A stretch of 64,000 nucleotides of DNA from Lineus longissimus (GCF_910592395.1 NC_088316.1:8434001-8498000), one strand, 5' to 3'; shown: positions 24,546 through 35,960, counted from the first letter of the stretch. The notes: generated from the letters alone by a model not told the origin. A program made the numbers and translations.

Positions 24546-24715
24546 GGGGGCACCCTATGTCGACACTTGCATGAGTTCACTATCTAGAGCTTGCACTTTA
24601 CATATGAATCTGCCAGAGTGCCAGAGTGCCAGAGTGCCAGACCACCAGCTGGCAATTGTGATGACAGTTGAGTGAATCTAGGTAATAAAGGTACAGGAAA
24701 AAAGGTACAGGAAAT

Positions 24716-26372
24716 GAAATGGCCAGGGCCATTGTGCTCACCTGTCGATATGAAAGGGAGAGTATGAGGAAGAACTTGTCATTGTTAGGGGTTAATCATG
24801 CAATAGTTGTGGGATGGTGTGGTTTGTCTTGAAAAAGTGGAGTTAGTCGTATTGTTTTCCGCGTGCACATGTTACTGACGTTGGAATAAGTGAATCATTA
24901 TTTTTGGGAGAAGCTGAGAGATGTTTTCTGGCCAATTAAGACGGGTGTACATGTGTCTTAGCTATTCAGTGACTATTGAAAATAAACAGCGCATTTACAT
25001 TTTGTAAAACCTGCTGTCATTGGCCGAAATTTCAAATGAACGTACCTGTGGAATTGCGTGTGATTACGCTATCTTGAAAGGAGTATTTATCCTCGGCTTG
25101 CGATTAGAGAGAAATGTTGAAAAATATGATACAAGAACAATTGAAGCAAGGAATGCACAGTATAGAATATGATGTACTGAGTAACTAGGTAGCAGTTTGT
25201 ATTCATTTTTGAGACAACAACACAGTTACAAGACAGCCCTATAGTCGGATTCATAATTAAATGTCACTGCTGCGCAAAAACTACTGGGCCGATTTCTTCA
25301 AAGTTTGGTTTTTCTTGAATCTAATTTCGGGACCCAAGAGGATTTTCATATTTCAGTAACCATGGTTACGAAATAATTTTTTTTGTATGTATTGGTGTAC
25401 ATTGACGTAGTGTATTGATTTTGACATTTTCTCCTCTGTACTGCTTATTTCTGGATGCATTTTGCTGAAATGTTCAGGTTAATTTTTTTTCGTGTGTCTC
25501 TTTAAAGCTGCCAAGTTTCATTTAGAACTATCCATCAAAAAAAATCGGGCCCTCCAGATTCCCCAAAAATGGCCAAAGGGCTCCAAAGTTGACAATTTTT
25601 TTCTTTATAATTTGCAAATCTCTAACCTGGAAATTGTGTTGTCCCGAAATTAGATTCAAGAAAAACCAAACTTTGAAGAAATCAGCCCAATAGTTTTTGC
25701 ACAGCGACCCAAAAGGGGAGTCAGTGACATTTACTTATGAATCCGACTATACTACTTAGGCCTAACTATAAAAGCACTGATGACTCTATATCAGGCTGAC
25801 CTCTAAAACTTCATTTCAAACTTCAATCTGCTGGAATAAAGAAAATGGGCTTTTTTAACCTTGACCTACTTATACCTGAATAGTAGGTCACACTGACCTA
25901 AATCTGTGTCAACATGTAGAAATGCCCAATAGGTGTCTACATATCAAATTTAGAGAGTCTATGACCAACAGCAAAAAAACGTGCCATGATCAAAGATATT
26001 TTAGAGTTCGACCTCTGTGACCTTGAAATGAAGGTCAAATCAAAAACCCGTGTGATATGTGATGTACCTTTATTAGATACACCCACTATAAAATTTTCAT
26101 CGCTCTAGCTTTAACCATAAGCTTCAAAATGACAAAAATAGGTTTTCAAAGAGCACCCCCTATATGGCAGACCAGCAGTCAAATTGCGCTGATTTTCATT
26201 CTGAAGGAAGGTCTTGCCTAGGGGTACCCACACACCAAGTATGAACTTTCTGGGTCAAGCGGTTAAGAAACGTGCCACGATTTTGTCAAAAGTTAACGAC
26301 GGACGACGACGACGACGACGACGACAGACGCCAGACGCCGCGGTATCGTATTAGCTCACCTGACAGGTGAGC
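24716..26372 (+). mobile_element. Insert with AGCTCACCTG ends and a (GAC)n tail
   Basis: The insert begins near GGCCATTGTGCTCACCTGTC and ends in TTAGCTCACCTGACAGGTGA followed by GCTAAAA, after a (GAC)n run at about 26287-26325 and CAGACGCCAGACGCC. The GTGAGCTAA terminal hairpin with a GAC-rich run is a recurrent end of dispersed elements in marine invertebrate genomes, and I judge it to be that type. Related internal sequence (AGGTCAAATCAAAAACCCGT) recurs at about 37265-37390. It has no coding capacity. Confidence 0.6.
25242..25749. mobile_element. TA-flanked foldback MITE
   Basis: ~95-bp inverted arms start TAGTCGGATTCATAA and extend through TTTCTTCAAAGTTTGGTTTT to TCTAATTTCGGGAC. TA is duplicated on both sides (25240-25241 and 25750-25751), as for Tc1/mariner elements. 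It is nested inside the AGCTCACCTG-ended insert. Confidence 0.75.
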
Positions 26373-26670
26373 TAAAAAGGTACGGAAATAAAGGTACAGG
26401 AAATAAAAGTACCGGAAAAAAAGGTACTGGAAATATAGGTACACAAAATGGCATAAATAGGTAAAAAATGGTACACAATTTTTTTTTCAAATATCATTTG
26501 AATTCTCTCTTTTTCTATTCATAACTTTAACTCTATTTGTTGCGTAGGCATTGCATAGGCCTTAGAAATAGGTATATCAAATTTCCAGCATACCATTATG
26601 GTTTTCAATAGTGAAAACACGACTATCAAGATCATGATGATTGTAAAGATACTAGGACAATTCCCTCTGC

Positions 26671-28010
26671 AAAAGGGTTAACTGATAAATGTACCAATGT
26701 TCAAGTTAAATTGCAATTAATCAATTAACATTCATCATAGAGCGGGACCCAATTAACAATGTGCCTGGCCAATTAGGTCTTTACAGACAAATTACTAGAT
26801 TTAAGACCAAACACAAACCAGGTATAGGATACCAGGTGCGCCCCCCTTTCCCAAGATCCTGGATCTGCCCCTAATAAGAATACCACTGGAGTTTTTTAAA
26901 ATTTAAAAGAACATGAATGTAGTTATTAACAAAAAAAACCTGTCAGCTCCCCTGTTGGGCAACTTCTTCCATGAATTTTCCTCAAATTCATTCCGAAACA
27001 AAATTGTCCGCAATGTATTAAACTATTTAAAGGCACCACCTTAGTCACAAAAGAAGAAAATGGGCAATAAAAGATTAGGACAGAGGCCGAGTCTGAACCA
27101 GTTGGAAGAGAATAATATTCTAAAATAATTGTGTACCTTTTTTACCTATTTATGCCATTTTGTGTACCTTTTTCTACCGGTACCTTTTTTTCCGGTACCT
27201 TTATTTCCAGTACTTTTATTTCCTGTACCTTTTTTACCGTAAACCGGTCACAGTGGGTATGCTGAAATATAGCCTGGTTCCTTGGCCAATTCCATGCGCA
27301 GAATACAACTGCGCAACTATACGTCACAGCCCGGACTTTTGAATCGTCAAAAATTCAGTTAAATTTGCCTGTAGCGCCAACTGGCGGAGAAAGCTAAACT
27401 AATTCCATTACAAGTAAAAATGAAAAATTATCAAAAAATATTCGGCCAGATGTGAAAACAATATTTCCTCCATGGACCAAGGTATAAAGGAATGAAATTT
27501 AAACTTCCCGATGACCTCACTCGCTTAATGTAGGTCGGATCGCGCTGATTTTTGGTTTCTGAGTTCATCTTGGGTTACGCCTAATTTAGCAGTGTCAACG
27601 AGGTGCCTTGCGGTTACAAAATGCCCAAAAGTGACACGGACGGAAAGAAGGATAGACACCATTCCCTTAGCAATATTACCAGCTTCGCTGACAAAAAACC
27701 TATAATAAGCACAAAACATCTAAAGTCCCTGTGAAATAATGGCTATCCATCTTGGTCAACCGCCGCCTGAAACCACGGCTAGAACCTCGCCATTGCCATT
27801 CATTAACGCGAGCGGCGATCATCAAAGCCGTTTCCAGCACGGATCAGAAGGGCCCCAGTCAATGAATGCTTTTCTACTGGTGCCAAGCCCTTGTCTTGCT
27901 TCAGTTACCATGATACTACAGTAAAATTTAATGCAATTTGCCAAGAGAAGCATCTAAATTAATGTCAACAAACGCACGTGGAGTGCATGGCTTAAAGTAG
28001 AACAATCGAC
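26671..28010. other. Intergenic with inverted minisatellite fragment
   Basis: At about 27145-27250 a short array of TACCTTTTTTTCCGG / TACCTTTATTTCC units is the inverse complement of the GGTACAGGAAATAAA minisatellite. The rest of the stretch shows no gene. GGCTATCCATCTTGG near 27740 is another YY1-like match without further support. Confidence 0.45.
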
Positions 28011-28014
28011 TCAT

Positions 28015-28182
28015 GACGTCACATGGAGATTCCTTCATGCTTATTACCAATCCAAGATGGCGGATTTTTTAGATGTGAAAAAAATATTTGCTTTGCCGGC
28101 GCGAACATTTTTTTTTCACATCTAAAAAATCCGCTGTCTTGGATTGGTAATAAGCATGGAGGGGAATCTCCAGATGACGTCA
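28015..28182. repeat. 168-bp hairpin with CCAAT and YY1-like motifs
   Basis: Arms of ~75 bp: the left one starts GACGTCACATGGAGATTCC and contains TTACCAATCCAAGATGGCGG and TTTTTTAGATGTG. The right one is its near-complement, ending ATCTCCAGATGACGTC. The loop is about 18-20 nt around GCTTTGCCGGCGC. It would form a strong hairpin RNA or be a MITE. Confidence 0.8.
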
Positions 28183-29477
28183 TTTCATAAGGAATACCCT
28201 CGGAATTGCCTCCACGGCGTGTGTATGCATTTATGGCGTATTTATGCGTACACTTTCATGATTCTGCCGGTATTTGAGATCCACAAAAACCTTGCATGTA
28301 CCAATTAGACACTAAATACGCCCTTTTCCGGCCATAATACTATCCATTTAATAAAGTGTTGTGTAATGGTTATGTTTACCATACATGTATAAGCATCATG
28401 AACTTTTTGTATGAAGATTATATTAAATGATGTTTAGCAAAAGCATCATCATGATTAATAAAGTGTTGTTTTTAGCAATTAACTGCCTTGGGTTATTCAT
28501 TTATAAGGGATTTGTGATCCAAAAATTTGTGAATGTGAAAGTAGACAATATGTGACGATAAAGGTCAATGTTGGCCTTTTTGCCCTGAAGTTTACATTTG
28601 TCTTATTGTTGGATTGATTCTTATAGAAAACAAACTAATTAAAAGTCAAATTATTGAAATCTTTTATTTACACTATTTCGTGCTTTTTACAAATTTCACT
28701 GGTCCGAAAACAAAACAACAACATCTTGTTCATTTCCTCACTTGCCGGGCTGCTAGTCTTATGAAGCTGATGATTATTTTTATTAACAAACATGCAATTT
28801 CTCTCCTCACAAAGATGAAAACAACATTAACAAGCGAGTGGATAACTTTCTGCATTTGTCAATTTATCTGTAGACTACCCTCAGTGCACTCAAATCATTA
28901 TATTTGTTCTGAGATTGATCGTTTGGTGTTGGTAAATGTTCGGTTATTGTGACTTGTGTACTACAGGGTGTCTCCAAAAAAAGTATACCCACCTCATGTT
29001 AAAATGACTAAAGCGTACTTTCACTTACTTTGCATTCGCTCAACTGGCGCTGTCCTGCTCACGACGTAACGTCATTTCGGTCAACGTTTCTTCTTCTGTT
29101 GTAACGCCATCTAGTTTGTTGTGGCTTGGTTGATCGCTACTGATGCTAGGTGGCAGCACTTAATTTAGTTAGCTTACTCGCTAGGTGATCACTGAGGTTA
29201 GGCATTAGGCATTAGGCCTAAGTATTGCTTTAACATTCCCCTGTTTTTCTTCTCCTCTTCTTCTCTCCTGTAGTAGTCCTTAATCATTTTAAATATCTAC
29301 AGAATTAACTTAACTGTCCTCCTTTTAAACATTAGTCCTTTTTGATTCCAGATTGATCCTTTTAATTCTACATTAAAAGTCCTTCAAATCGGAATTTCCA
29401 TTTTACCAAAATTTTTTAACTTTTTAATAAAAAATTCAACAGATTTACAGTTCAGTACAGTCTCTTTCAATGTGAGA
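28183..29477. other. 3' flank of the Copia element
   Basis: 28183-28970 is AT-rich and has no gene. At about 28971 ACAGGGTGTCTCCAAAAAAA resembles the CAGGGTGTCCC-type end of mariner-like elements, but no partner end was found. 29000-29477 lies directly after the Copia RNase H and should hold the 3' untranslated region or LTR. A purine tract (AGAAGAAGAGGAGAAGAAAA on the minus strand, near 29250) could be a polypurine tract. No LTR pair could be proved. Confidence 0.35.
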
Positions 29478-29934
29478 TTAGAAGTAGCCATCCGTCCTCC
29501 CGTTTTGAAGAACAGACAAAAGCTCTCTTCCTGAGGCTCCTCTTTTGGTCAAAACATAAGCAAGTTGCATTTTTCCACTGCACCATCTTACAGCGATTCC
29601 ATTTTCCTCCATCATTTGCTTTATACACCCCGTACCGATCCTGAGCCTCCTGTCACTTACTTGTTTAGTGGAGTGAAGCGAGTCCACCAAACTCCTGTTA
29701 TCTACTGTGGCTACAATGGGCAAATCAAATCTTCCATCCAAATCTAGCAGAATGGCCTTTAAGTAATGCTAAGTTTTCAGCAGCCAACGTTGACTTCACC
29801 ACTCTTTTAATTTTGTTCGCATTCCAAGAGACTGTGCACACACTATTCCTGTTGACCAGAAACACTATGATTCCCATTGTACTTCCTATTCCATCGTCCA
29901 AGTTAGCCAATGACGCATCTGTGTAGACATACAA
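29478..29934 (-). pseudogene. Copia RNase H
   Basis: VYTDASLANLDDGIGSTMG supplies the first Asp. The residues around TLAAENLALLKG supply the Glu, and ATVDNRSLVDSLHSTKQVSD supplies the next Asp. The C-terminal ELLSVLQNGRTDGYF ends at 29478. Two overlapping frames are needed near 29730, so one frameshift is present. It adjoins RT upstream on the same strand. Confidence 0.75.
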
Positions 29935-29950
29935 CTTCCACTCGTCAGCC

Positions 29951-30920
29951 TCACCTCACCTCAAATAGCAAATGCAAGCTATGTTCCTTCAATCTTCTCA
30001 TCATCTTCTTAACTCTGATAAGATCCTGCTTGGTTGCATTGTTGTTTTTTGTGCTCAGCTCTATCAATTCAAATGCTATGTCAGGTCTCGATCCTCTAAC
30101 AATCCAATTTACTGATCCAAGCAAGGATCTGTAACCAGTAATCTCCTTTCCTGTCAGACTATCTTGCTGATTTTCCTTGTTTATGGTCACTCTCTCGATG
30201 TCCACATTATCAACGTAATCATTCTGATCCAACAATATTTCATCACCATCTTGCTTCAAGCAAAATCCTACATAGGAAAAGTCTTTTTCTTCCAGTTTTC
30301 TCGCCAGAAATCTTTCACGCAATGGAACCATCACCTGTTTGTCGAAACTATCATCACCAGCATGTAGGAAATCATCAATATGGCTCACCATCATACCAAG
30401 TAAATGACCTTCTTTATCCCTCTTGAAGTACATGCACTGATGGCTCTATCTTGCACTGTTGGCGCCCAAGTCGCGTCATCTCTGCAGCCACTGATAGGTA
30501 GAATTGTCTGGAGGCATCACTTAGCTCGTACAAACATCTCTTCAGTTTCCAGATATCCTTCCTGTACAATCGCCTCCTTCGGTGGTATAATGTACACATC
30601 CCTTGTTATATAGCTCTTCACCTTGTAGAAATGCTGGCTTTATATCTGTGGCTGTTACAGTCCACTGTCTCGATGCTGCTATGGTCAAAAAAGCCGTACT
30701 GCACTCTTACCAACCGTTGGAGAATCACACTGGATCACGTCTCTTTCTTCAAAACCACGTGCAACCAAACGCGCCCTGGGAGCTCCATTCTTCATTGTCA
30801 AAACCCATCTTGTTGAGATGCAATTTTGCCCAGTGTATGGTACCACTTCATACGTTTCAAAATGCTCCAATTTTTTTAGTTCTGTTTTCTTTGCCTCCAT
30901 ACATGCTGAACTTCATGCTG
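29951..30920 (-). pseudogene. Copia reverse transcriptase, frameshifted
   Basis: The N-terminal part reads ELKKLEHFETYEVVPYTGQ and RARLVARGFEE. The D-x-K-x-A-F-L-x-G box appears as DIKPAFLQGEEL near 30630, with RCLYELSDASRQFY after it. The catalytic box is HIDDFLHAGD (YVDD equivalent) near 30375. LLGSVNWIVRGSRPDIAFE marks the RT/RNase H connection. The pieces lie in different frames at about 30685, 30600 and 30430, so this copy cannot encode a continuous enzyme. Confidence 0.8.
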
Positions 30921-31140
30921 TTCTTCCTTGGATAAAGTTGAAACATACACATCACATCCATCACAAGTAGAACACATCCTTCTTTGTGCATTTTTCCTAC
31001 TTGACCTTCTTGTACCTTGTACCCCAGTGTCTTGCTCCCTCCTGTCTATGACTTGATCTTCTTCATTCTCCAAATTTTCACCGCCATCCCCATCACCAAT
31101 AATGCCATCTTCCTGCCACGCTTCCTCTTCTCTTGAGTCG

Positions 31141-31655
31141 TCATCTCCCTGCCTCTCCTGATTCATCATCCAAAACTTCTGTCATCACTGGCTCCTGCGC
31201 CTTTTGTTCTCCCATTCTAACTGCATCTTTTCCCATCTCAGTTCTCAGATCGAAATCCTCTTGATCCCCTTCAACTTTTTTCCTATCAGCATGAAGCTTG
31301 ACCAATCTGTTAGGAGAAGCCCTGATGAAAGTTCCGCCATGCCTCACGAAAATAAGCTTTCCGTCTTGACAAAGGACTTTTCCCGGTCCTAACCACCTAT
31401 CATGTCCTTCTCGCTTGTAGAAAACCTCATCTCCTGGTTCAAAAAGTTGTTCTGAGACCCTCACCTTGTGTCGCAAAGCTCTTCTGATTCTCTCATCTGC
31501 TTCAGTTTCAATGAATGCCTTTCTAGCAGGATGTAATGCATTGAGATGTTCAGAAAAAAATTTCACTCTGAGTGACGCCCTCCAATGCTGGCAACTCCTC
31601 GGTCATTACATTTGGCAAATTTGGATTTTGCCCGAAAACCAACTGTTGACTACTG
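31141..31655 (-). pseudogene. Copia integrase C-terminal region, core deleted
   Basis: GYSSQQLVFGQNPNLPNV leads into EHLNALHPARKAF and RRALRHKVRVSEQLFEPGD. This is the region that normally follows the integrase catalytic domain. It is joined directly to the pre-integrase piece (HRQFAHPSQTR) near 31655, so the whole D-D-E core is missing. The join keeps an SQ codon pair in overlap, which suggests a deletion through short homology. An acidic linker (about 31169-30900) connects it to RT. Confidence 0.75.
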
Positions 31656-32069
31656 TATCCTGGTTTGCGATGGATGCGCGAATTGTCTATGAAGCTTTAG
31701 AAATGAACGTTGCCTCTCACCATCAGAAAGTTCATCTAGCTTCACTGCATTCACTTCTTCTATGGTCACATCTTTGCACAAAGGAAGACAGTAATGCCCT
31801 GATGTTGTCAGATTTAGCGAAACATTCTCCCCCATCACCTCTGCTGCATCATTCTCAATGTCAAGTTTCATCCTTGCATTCTTCATCGTGTTCCTTGACA
31901 ACAGTAATGGAATACTTGAATCAACAACATCTGTTCTGATGTGAAATTTCTTTCCTACCATATATCCTGGTATAACGTATTCACCCAATGATTTCAGCCT
32001 GGTACCACCTCCGAAATTGAAAACCTTGCTACTCTCAATCCTAGAAACTTCTTCTTTTTCAGTTTCAGA
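31650..32069 (-). pseudogene. Copia protease C-terminus and pre-integrase
   Basis: The frame starts at the large-element junction with SETEKEEVSRIESSKVFNFG, continues through IPLLLSRNTMKNARMKLDI (protease flap and end) and SGHYCLPLC, and reaches LHRQFAHPSQTR, the His-rich start of the pre-integrase zinc region. It is the direct continuation of the gag/protease piece that ends at 48003, across a 3-bp duplicated TCT codon. Confidence 0.8.
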
Positions 32070-32080
32070 CACAGCGCCTC

Positions 32081-32855
32081 AGGACCAGCTCAAAACGCGG
32101 AATACGCGTGGTTTCCGAGTTCACCACTCTGCGACGTCAGCGCCATTTATGACCACGCTCCACACAACGTCAGATCCACTCTTCGCGCCGTCGCGCAGGC
32201 GCAGTTAACGATAGCGGCATGACGGCGTCACGTCACTCTCCACTCGCAGTGCTTATTCTATTACGCATTCACGGACCGCGCCACTGGAGAGTTCCCCGCG
32301 AGGCAACGTCACGGGAAAGATACAATGTAATACAATGCATTGCGGGTTCCTGTGCTTTTAGATACGACCCGACTTGATACATTTTTGAGTGGTGCACAAT
32401 GCAAATGTACAGTGCGGGTCCCGGGCGTGGTGGAAGTGTCTTGGTGTTGAAGGCGCGCATGATGATGATGGCCCTGCTTGAGATAGCTGCTTATGTCTTA
32501 TAAAGTTTGCGAAAATCTTTATTAGTGTAATAAAAAAGTGTATTAAGAGTATATCAGAAATAAATTAGCCGAATTTCCCAATGTTGAGGTTTTATAACGG
32601 CGTCCTTACCGGAGAGTATATTTCAACAGATCGGGGGGGATGGGTGGCCGATGCCTAACAAAACTGCTCTGATAGAGGGAAACGCTTAACTCATGTATAT
32701 ATAAGAGTACCTATGTGTATCTTTAGGTGTGTGGACTGGTTCTGAAGATAGATGACAAACAAACATTGACCGCCATTCGGGTTTAGGCTCCATCACACCA
32801 CCCTTTTGCTAGACCCCGATAGTGATTTGGCGGGAATTTTGAATTGTTCACAAAA
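32081..32855. promoter_or_regulatory. Terminal region and probable promoter of the accessory gene
   Basis: GC-rich for about 250 bp inside the terminal repeat, with CGTCACGTCAC and several AGCGCC/GCGCCACTGG words that also occur at the other end (about 47930). It then becomes AT-rich up to the ATG at 32856. Transposase-binding subterminal repeats are the likely reading; no TATA box is clear. Confidence 0.35.
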
Positions 32856-35800
32856 ATGGAGAACTTAGACAGCCATATTAAGGGGGCTCTCTCCAACTTT
32901 CGGAGGGGTTTCCGTGGCGAATTGCTGACAGCCGAGGAAAGGGAGATGTTCAGGGCATTCTGCCACGAACTTGATGGTGTTGCAGGGTGCCTGGCTCAAA
33001 AGTACAGCCCTGACGTGTATGGCCGGGCGGAGGCGAGGAAGCACCAACTGGTGCAGGTAATGAACTGACAGTTGTATTTCTAATTTCCAATTTATACAGA
33101 GACGTCAAAAGCATAGTAGGCCTACGTCAATTAGGTTATTTGTGTCATTCCCGAGCCTAGAAAGGGAAATATTAATCCCAAGCCGACAATTCCCGAAGCC
33201 TTTCGAATGGTAATTTACAAGAGGTGGCGAACACTGACGTCAGCTTCTACATTGTGTTTCAAAAATTGAAAATAACATGTTGTCATAAGCCACTTACGCA
33301 TTGTTTTCTAATCAGCTATATAAACAGTTACTAACTTTGATTAGCCGTGCCCTGGCATGGTGCCAAATTGCAATAATGACATCACCACCTATACCGCCTG
33401 AAATTTGATTGATTGACAAAATTGACGTGGCGGGAAGCGGGAAGCGGGAAGCAGCCCGCCAGAGTGCGCAAAAATTGGTTTGATATAACTGCGGGTTTAG
33501 TACTCACAGGGGGCCTAACGTCCAGGGGGTCAAGGTGCGAACGAAATAACTGAGACTGTACCCTAGACCTTTAGATGGCGCAGGCCCTCTGCGCGGCCTA
33601 CTTGGATTAGAAAGAAATGTTACTATAGAAAGTTATTGCCCAAATTGTTAACCCCCTCCCTCTGTGAAGAAATTGGCGGCCTATGTTTTTTTCTTTCCAT
33701 ATTTTCCATATGTTTTTGTCATTCCAGAGTTATCCTATGGTCGTGGATGAGATCAGGCTCATTCACAAGCAGATCCTCCGCATGATGAGGTCCAATGGTC
33801 AACGGAAGAGTCTCTGAATTGCTCGGTAGGTTCATGAGCTTCATGAGTTCTTTATTCTCAACGGAAATAGAGAAAAACGGGTTTTTTGTGGGGGGGGGGG
33901 CAGGCAACAGGAAAAATGGTGTCTTTTGTCCGCCCCGAATCAATATGGTAGCTGTTTCCCTGGACACCACCACTTAGAATGATAGCTGTATGTATTGCAA
34001 TTCTTGTTTCATTACAGAGATGTACCAAGTTGCGTCTTCGACCAGATCCGGGGCCTGATGACGACAAACTTATTCAGGACCACCTCGACACTTACCATCA
34101 CCAGCGCAGAGAAGGTGGTGATCCTTTTTAACTTCTGGGGCAGGGAAGAGGGTTTAGAAAGGAATAGCCTGCTGAGGAAGACGGACCGACAGGTAAATTG
34201 CATCCCAGGCTCCTCCTGACTAAAATTTATCCCGATGTGTGAATAAAGGTGACAAGGGTTGGAATGCACGAATAACTCCCTACATTCCCATGATGGCCAA
34301 TTGGTGTAGTAAAGATCCTGCTAGCAGGCTTTAATTGATAGAGTATGAACTTAAATGTAATGAGAGACACTCTAATGTCATGATGTAAGTGCATTTGACT
34401 TTAAAGGCCATATATCAAGGTTTTTTGCCATTTTCTGCTGTAAGACGATTTCAAAAGTGTACCCAACACTTTATACAATACAGAAAACCAAATGCAATTA
34501 GCTCCATCCATTTTGAAGATATAGCCAATTATGTGTTTGACAACTTGATTACCTAATCAGGCTAGCAACTGGCTTCTTAGAGCCAGGCGGCGGGTTCAGC
34601 AAAAGTTGTGATGTAGATCAGGTTATCTGTACATGTCATGCAATCATAAAAGCAGGAGGGCCTTAATTAATTATGCACACCTGGAAGTAATGTGTTTCAT
34701 TCACTATGGTGTATTGTGTGGCTCCGAATTGTGTCAAGGATAGCACAAAGAACAATCGAATGACGGATGGGACCCATTTTCATGAATTTCCAAAGCCAGT
34801 TGAACAAGAGAGGAGGAAGCTGTGGATTCGGAAGTGCAAACGTTTGGAGTGTTGGAAGCCTGGGCCTTCGGCCAAACTTTGCAGTGATCACTTTATCGAT
34901 ACGGATTATCACATGAAGCCGGATATCTGCATCCAACTGAATATTAAATGCCACTTGTTAAAAACAGCTGTTCCAACCATGTCAATTGCATTTAATGCCC
35001 GAGGCTGCCAAGGTCGGTTGTTATACATAATGTGTAGGCCCTATTGGGGCCTGTGATACCGCATAGTGTCTTCTTGTGTTCCAGCCATAGCAAGGTGACA
35101 GCGACACAGGTCAGTGTCAGTGACAGCCACTGTCAATGACAGATTATTGTCATCTGACATCTAGGCCTATCTAACATTGCACGGCATTATATCGTCACGT
35201 CAAGATGATTGTGCATAATACCGTCACTTTTTAATAGTAGTTCAGCGTCATGACATAACTGGCGATACAACACTGACGAGGCGAAACAATATTGTGCAAC
35301 ATTAGTCTGTTCAAAAATCATACATGTTATGCATCTGCAACCGTCTATCAATGTCTTCTTTGCTATATCGGCAGGTCTGCCATGCAAATTGATTAACCAC
35401 AAATTCTAATCACTTTCGTCCGAATGATCAATCTCATTATGATCTAGTGATATTAATGGCTCGAACATGTACGGCTCAACGTTTAAATATCCTTCTGTAT
35501 CGACCAAAACATCCTCAAATTCACTGCTCTCACTCTCTGAACTGTATGCGGAAGCCATCTTGCTTTGTTCTGACTGACCTGATCTACGTCATCAAAAAAT
35601 CCCTAGCGGCCACATGTGGAACTAATCTAAAGTTGTGTGTGGTGGGAAATTCAAATAGTTTAAAATTGAAAATTGAAATAACTAAATAATGACTTTATTA
35701 TTAGAATTTTTTTAATGTCTGGGATCTTGTTTTTTTAACCCTCAACATATTTCATGAGTATCAAGCATGTTTTCAAACCTTGATATATGGCCTTTAATCT

Positions 35801-35960
35801 CATGATACTGATTGATTGTTCCTTTTCATTTTAGGGAAATAAGATGAGCATCCTCGTGAATGAGAGCCACCCCTTCACCCTGAAGTACCATAGCAACACC
35901 AAGAGACTCTTCCTCACATCTGGATATGAGGTGTTGAATAAATATGGTATTGCCCAGTAA
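32856..35960 (+). CDS. 187-aa accessory protein of the large element, unknown function
   Basis: Four plus-strand exons: 32856-33056, 33728-33789, 34018-34192 and 35835-35960. The phases agree and sum to 188 codons including TAA. The donor after exon 2 (AG/GTCC) is weak. If it is skipped, a shorter ~96-aa protein ends at about 33818. Residues 1-67 are helical (LLTAEEREMFRAFCHELDGV). The C-terminal half is strand-rich (STLTITSAEKVVILFNFWG, SHPFTLKYHSNTKRLFLTSG). No known domain is recognised. It is convergent with the transposase and near the other terminus, as second genes of two-gene transposons often are. Exons 3 and 4 recur in a broken copy at 6.8-7.3 kb. Confidence 0.6.
34706..35056 (+). 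CDS. THAP-domain protein fragment
   Basis: MVYCVAPNCVKDSTK gives the first two zinc ligands (C-x4-C). A Trp (LWIRKCKRLE), then AKLCSDHF, gives the C-x2-H ligands. KTAVPTM matches the AVPT(I/M) end of THAP domains. The frame stops at 35056 without a catalytic region. THAP domains bind DNA in P-element and Kolobok transposases. It may act on element ends or be a remnant. A splice after AVPT is possible. Confidence 0.8.
   Translation: MVYCVAPNCVKDSTKNNRMTDGTHFHEFPKPVEQERRKLWIRKCKRLECWKPGPSAKLCSDHFIDTDYHMKPDICIQLNIKCHLLKTAVPTMSIAFNARGCQGRLLYIMCRPYWGL
35406..35558 (-). CDS. 50-aa acidic ORF in the Kolobok element
   Basis: A short minus-strand frame starts MASAYSSESESSEFED, passes NVEPYMFEPLIS and ends in HSDESD then TAG. 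The pattern of Ser/Glu runs followed by a PYMFEP-like box resembles the N-terminus of a widespread invertebrate family with a P2X7-intracellular-like domain. That match is from memory and weak. It converges with the THAP frame. The start ATG sits in GAAGCCATCTTGC, a YY1-like word. Confidence 0.4.
   Translation of the reverse strand: MASAYSSESESSEFEDVLVDTEGYLNVEPYMFEPLISLDHNEIDHSDESD

Larger units (their letters stand above)
24660..26670 (+). repeat. GGTACAGGAAATAAA element, copy 2, split by an insert
   Basis: The head (24680-24715) and tail (about 26373-26668) match copy 1 at 11437-11785, ending in the same ATACTAGGACAATTC. Between them sits a ~1.65-kb insert (about 24716-26372). The tail beyond 26668 continues into sequence absent from copy 1, which gives the border of the DIRS-related block there. 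Confidence 0.7.
34405..35793. mobile_element. Kolobok-like element
   Basis: TIRs AGGCCATATATCAAGGTTT and its complement (imperfect after ~18 bp) are flanked by TTAA at 34401-34404 and 35794-35797. The related copy at 6.8-7.4 kb has the uninterrupted site. TTAA duplication plus a THAP-domain gene is diagnostic of Kolobok. The element lies in intron 3 of the 187-aa gene, so it does not cut an exon. At 1.39 kb it is too short for a full transposase and is non-autonomous. Confidence 0.85.

Noticed and set aside
28971-29000. Mariner element end
   Set aside because: Resembles CAGGGTGTCCC ends, but no partner terminus or TA duplication was found.
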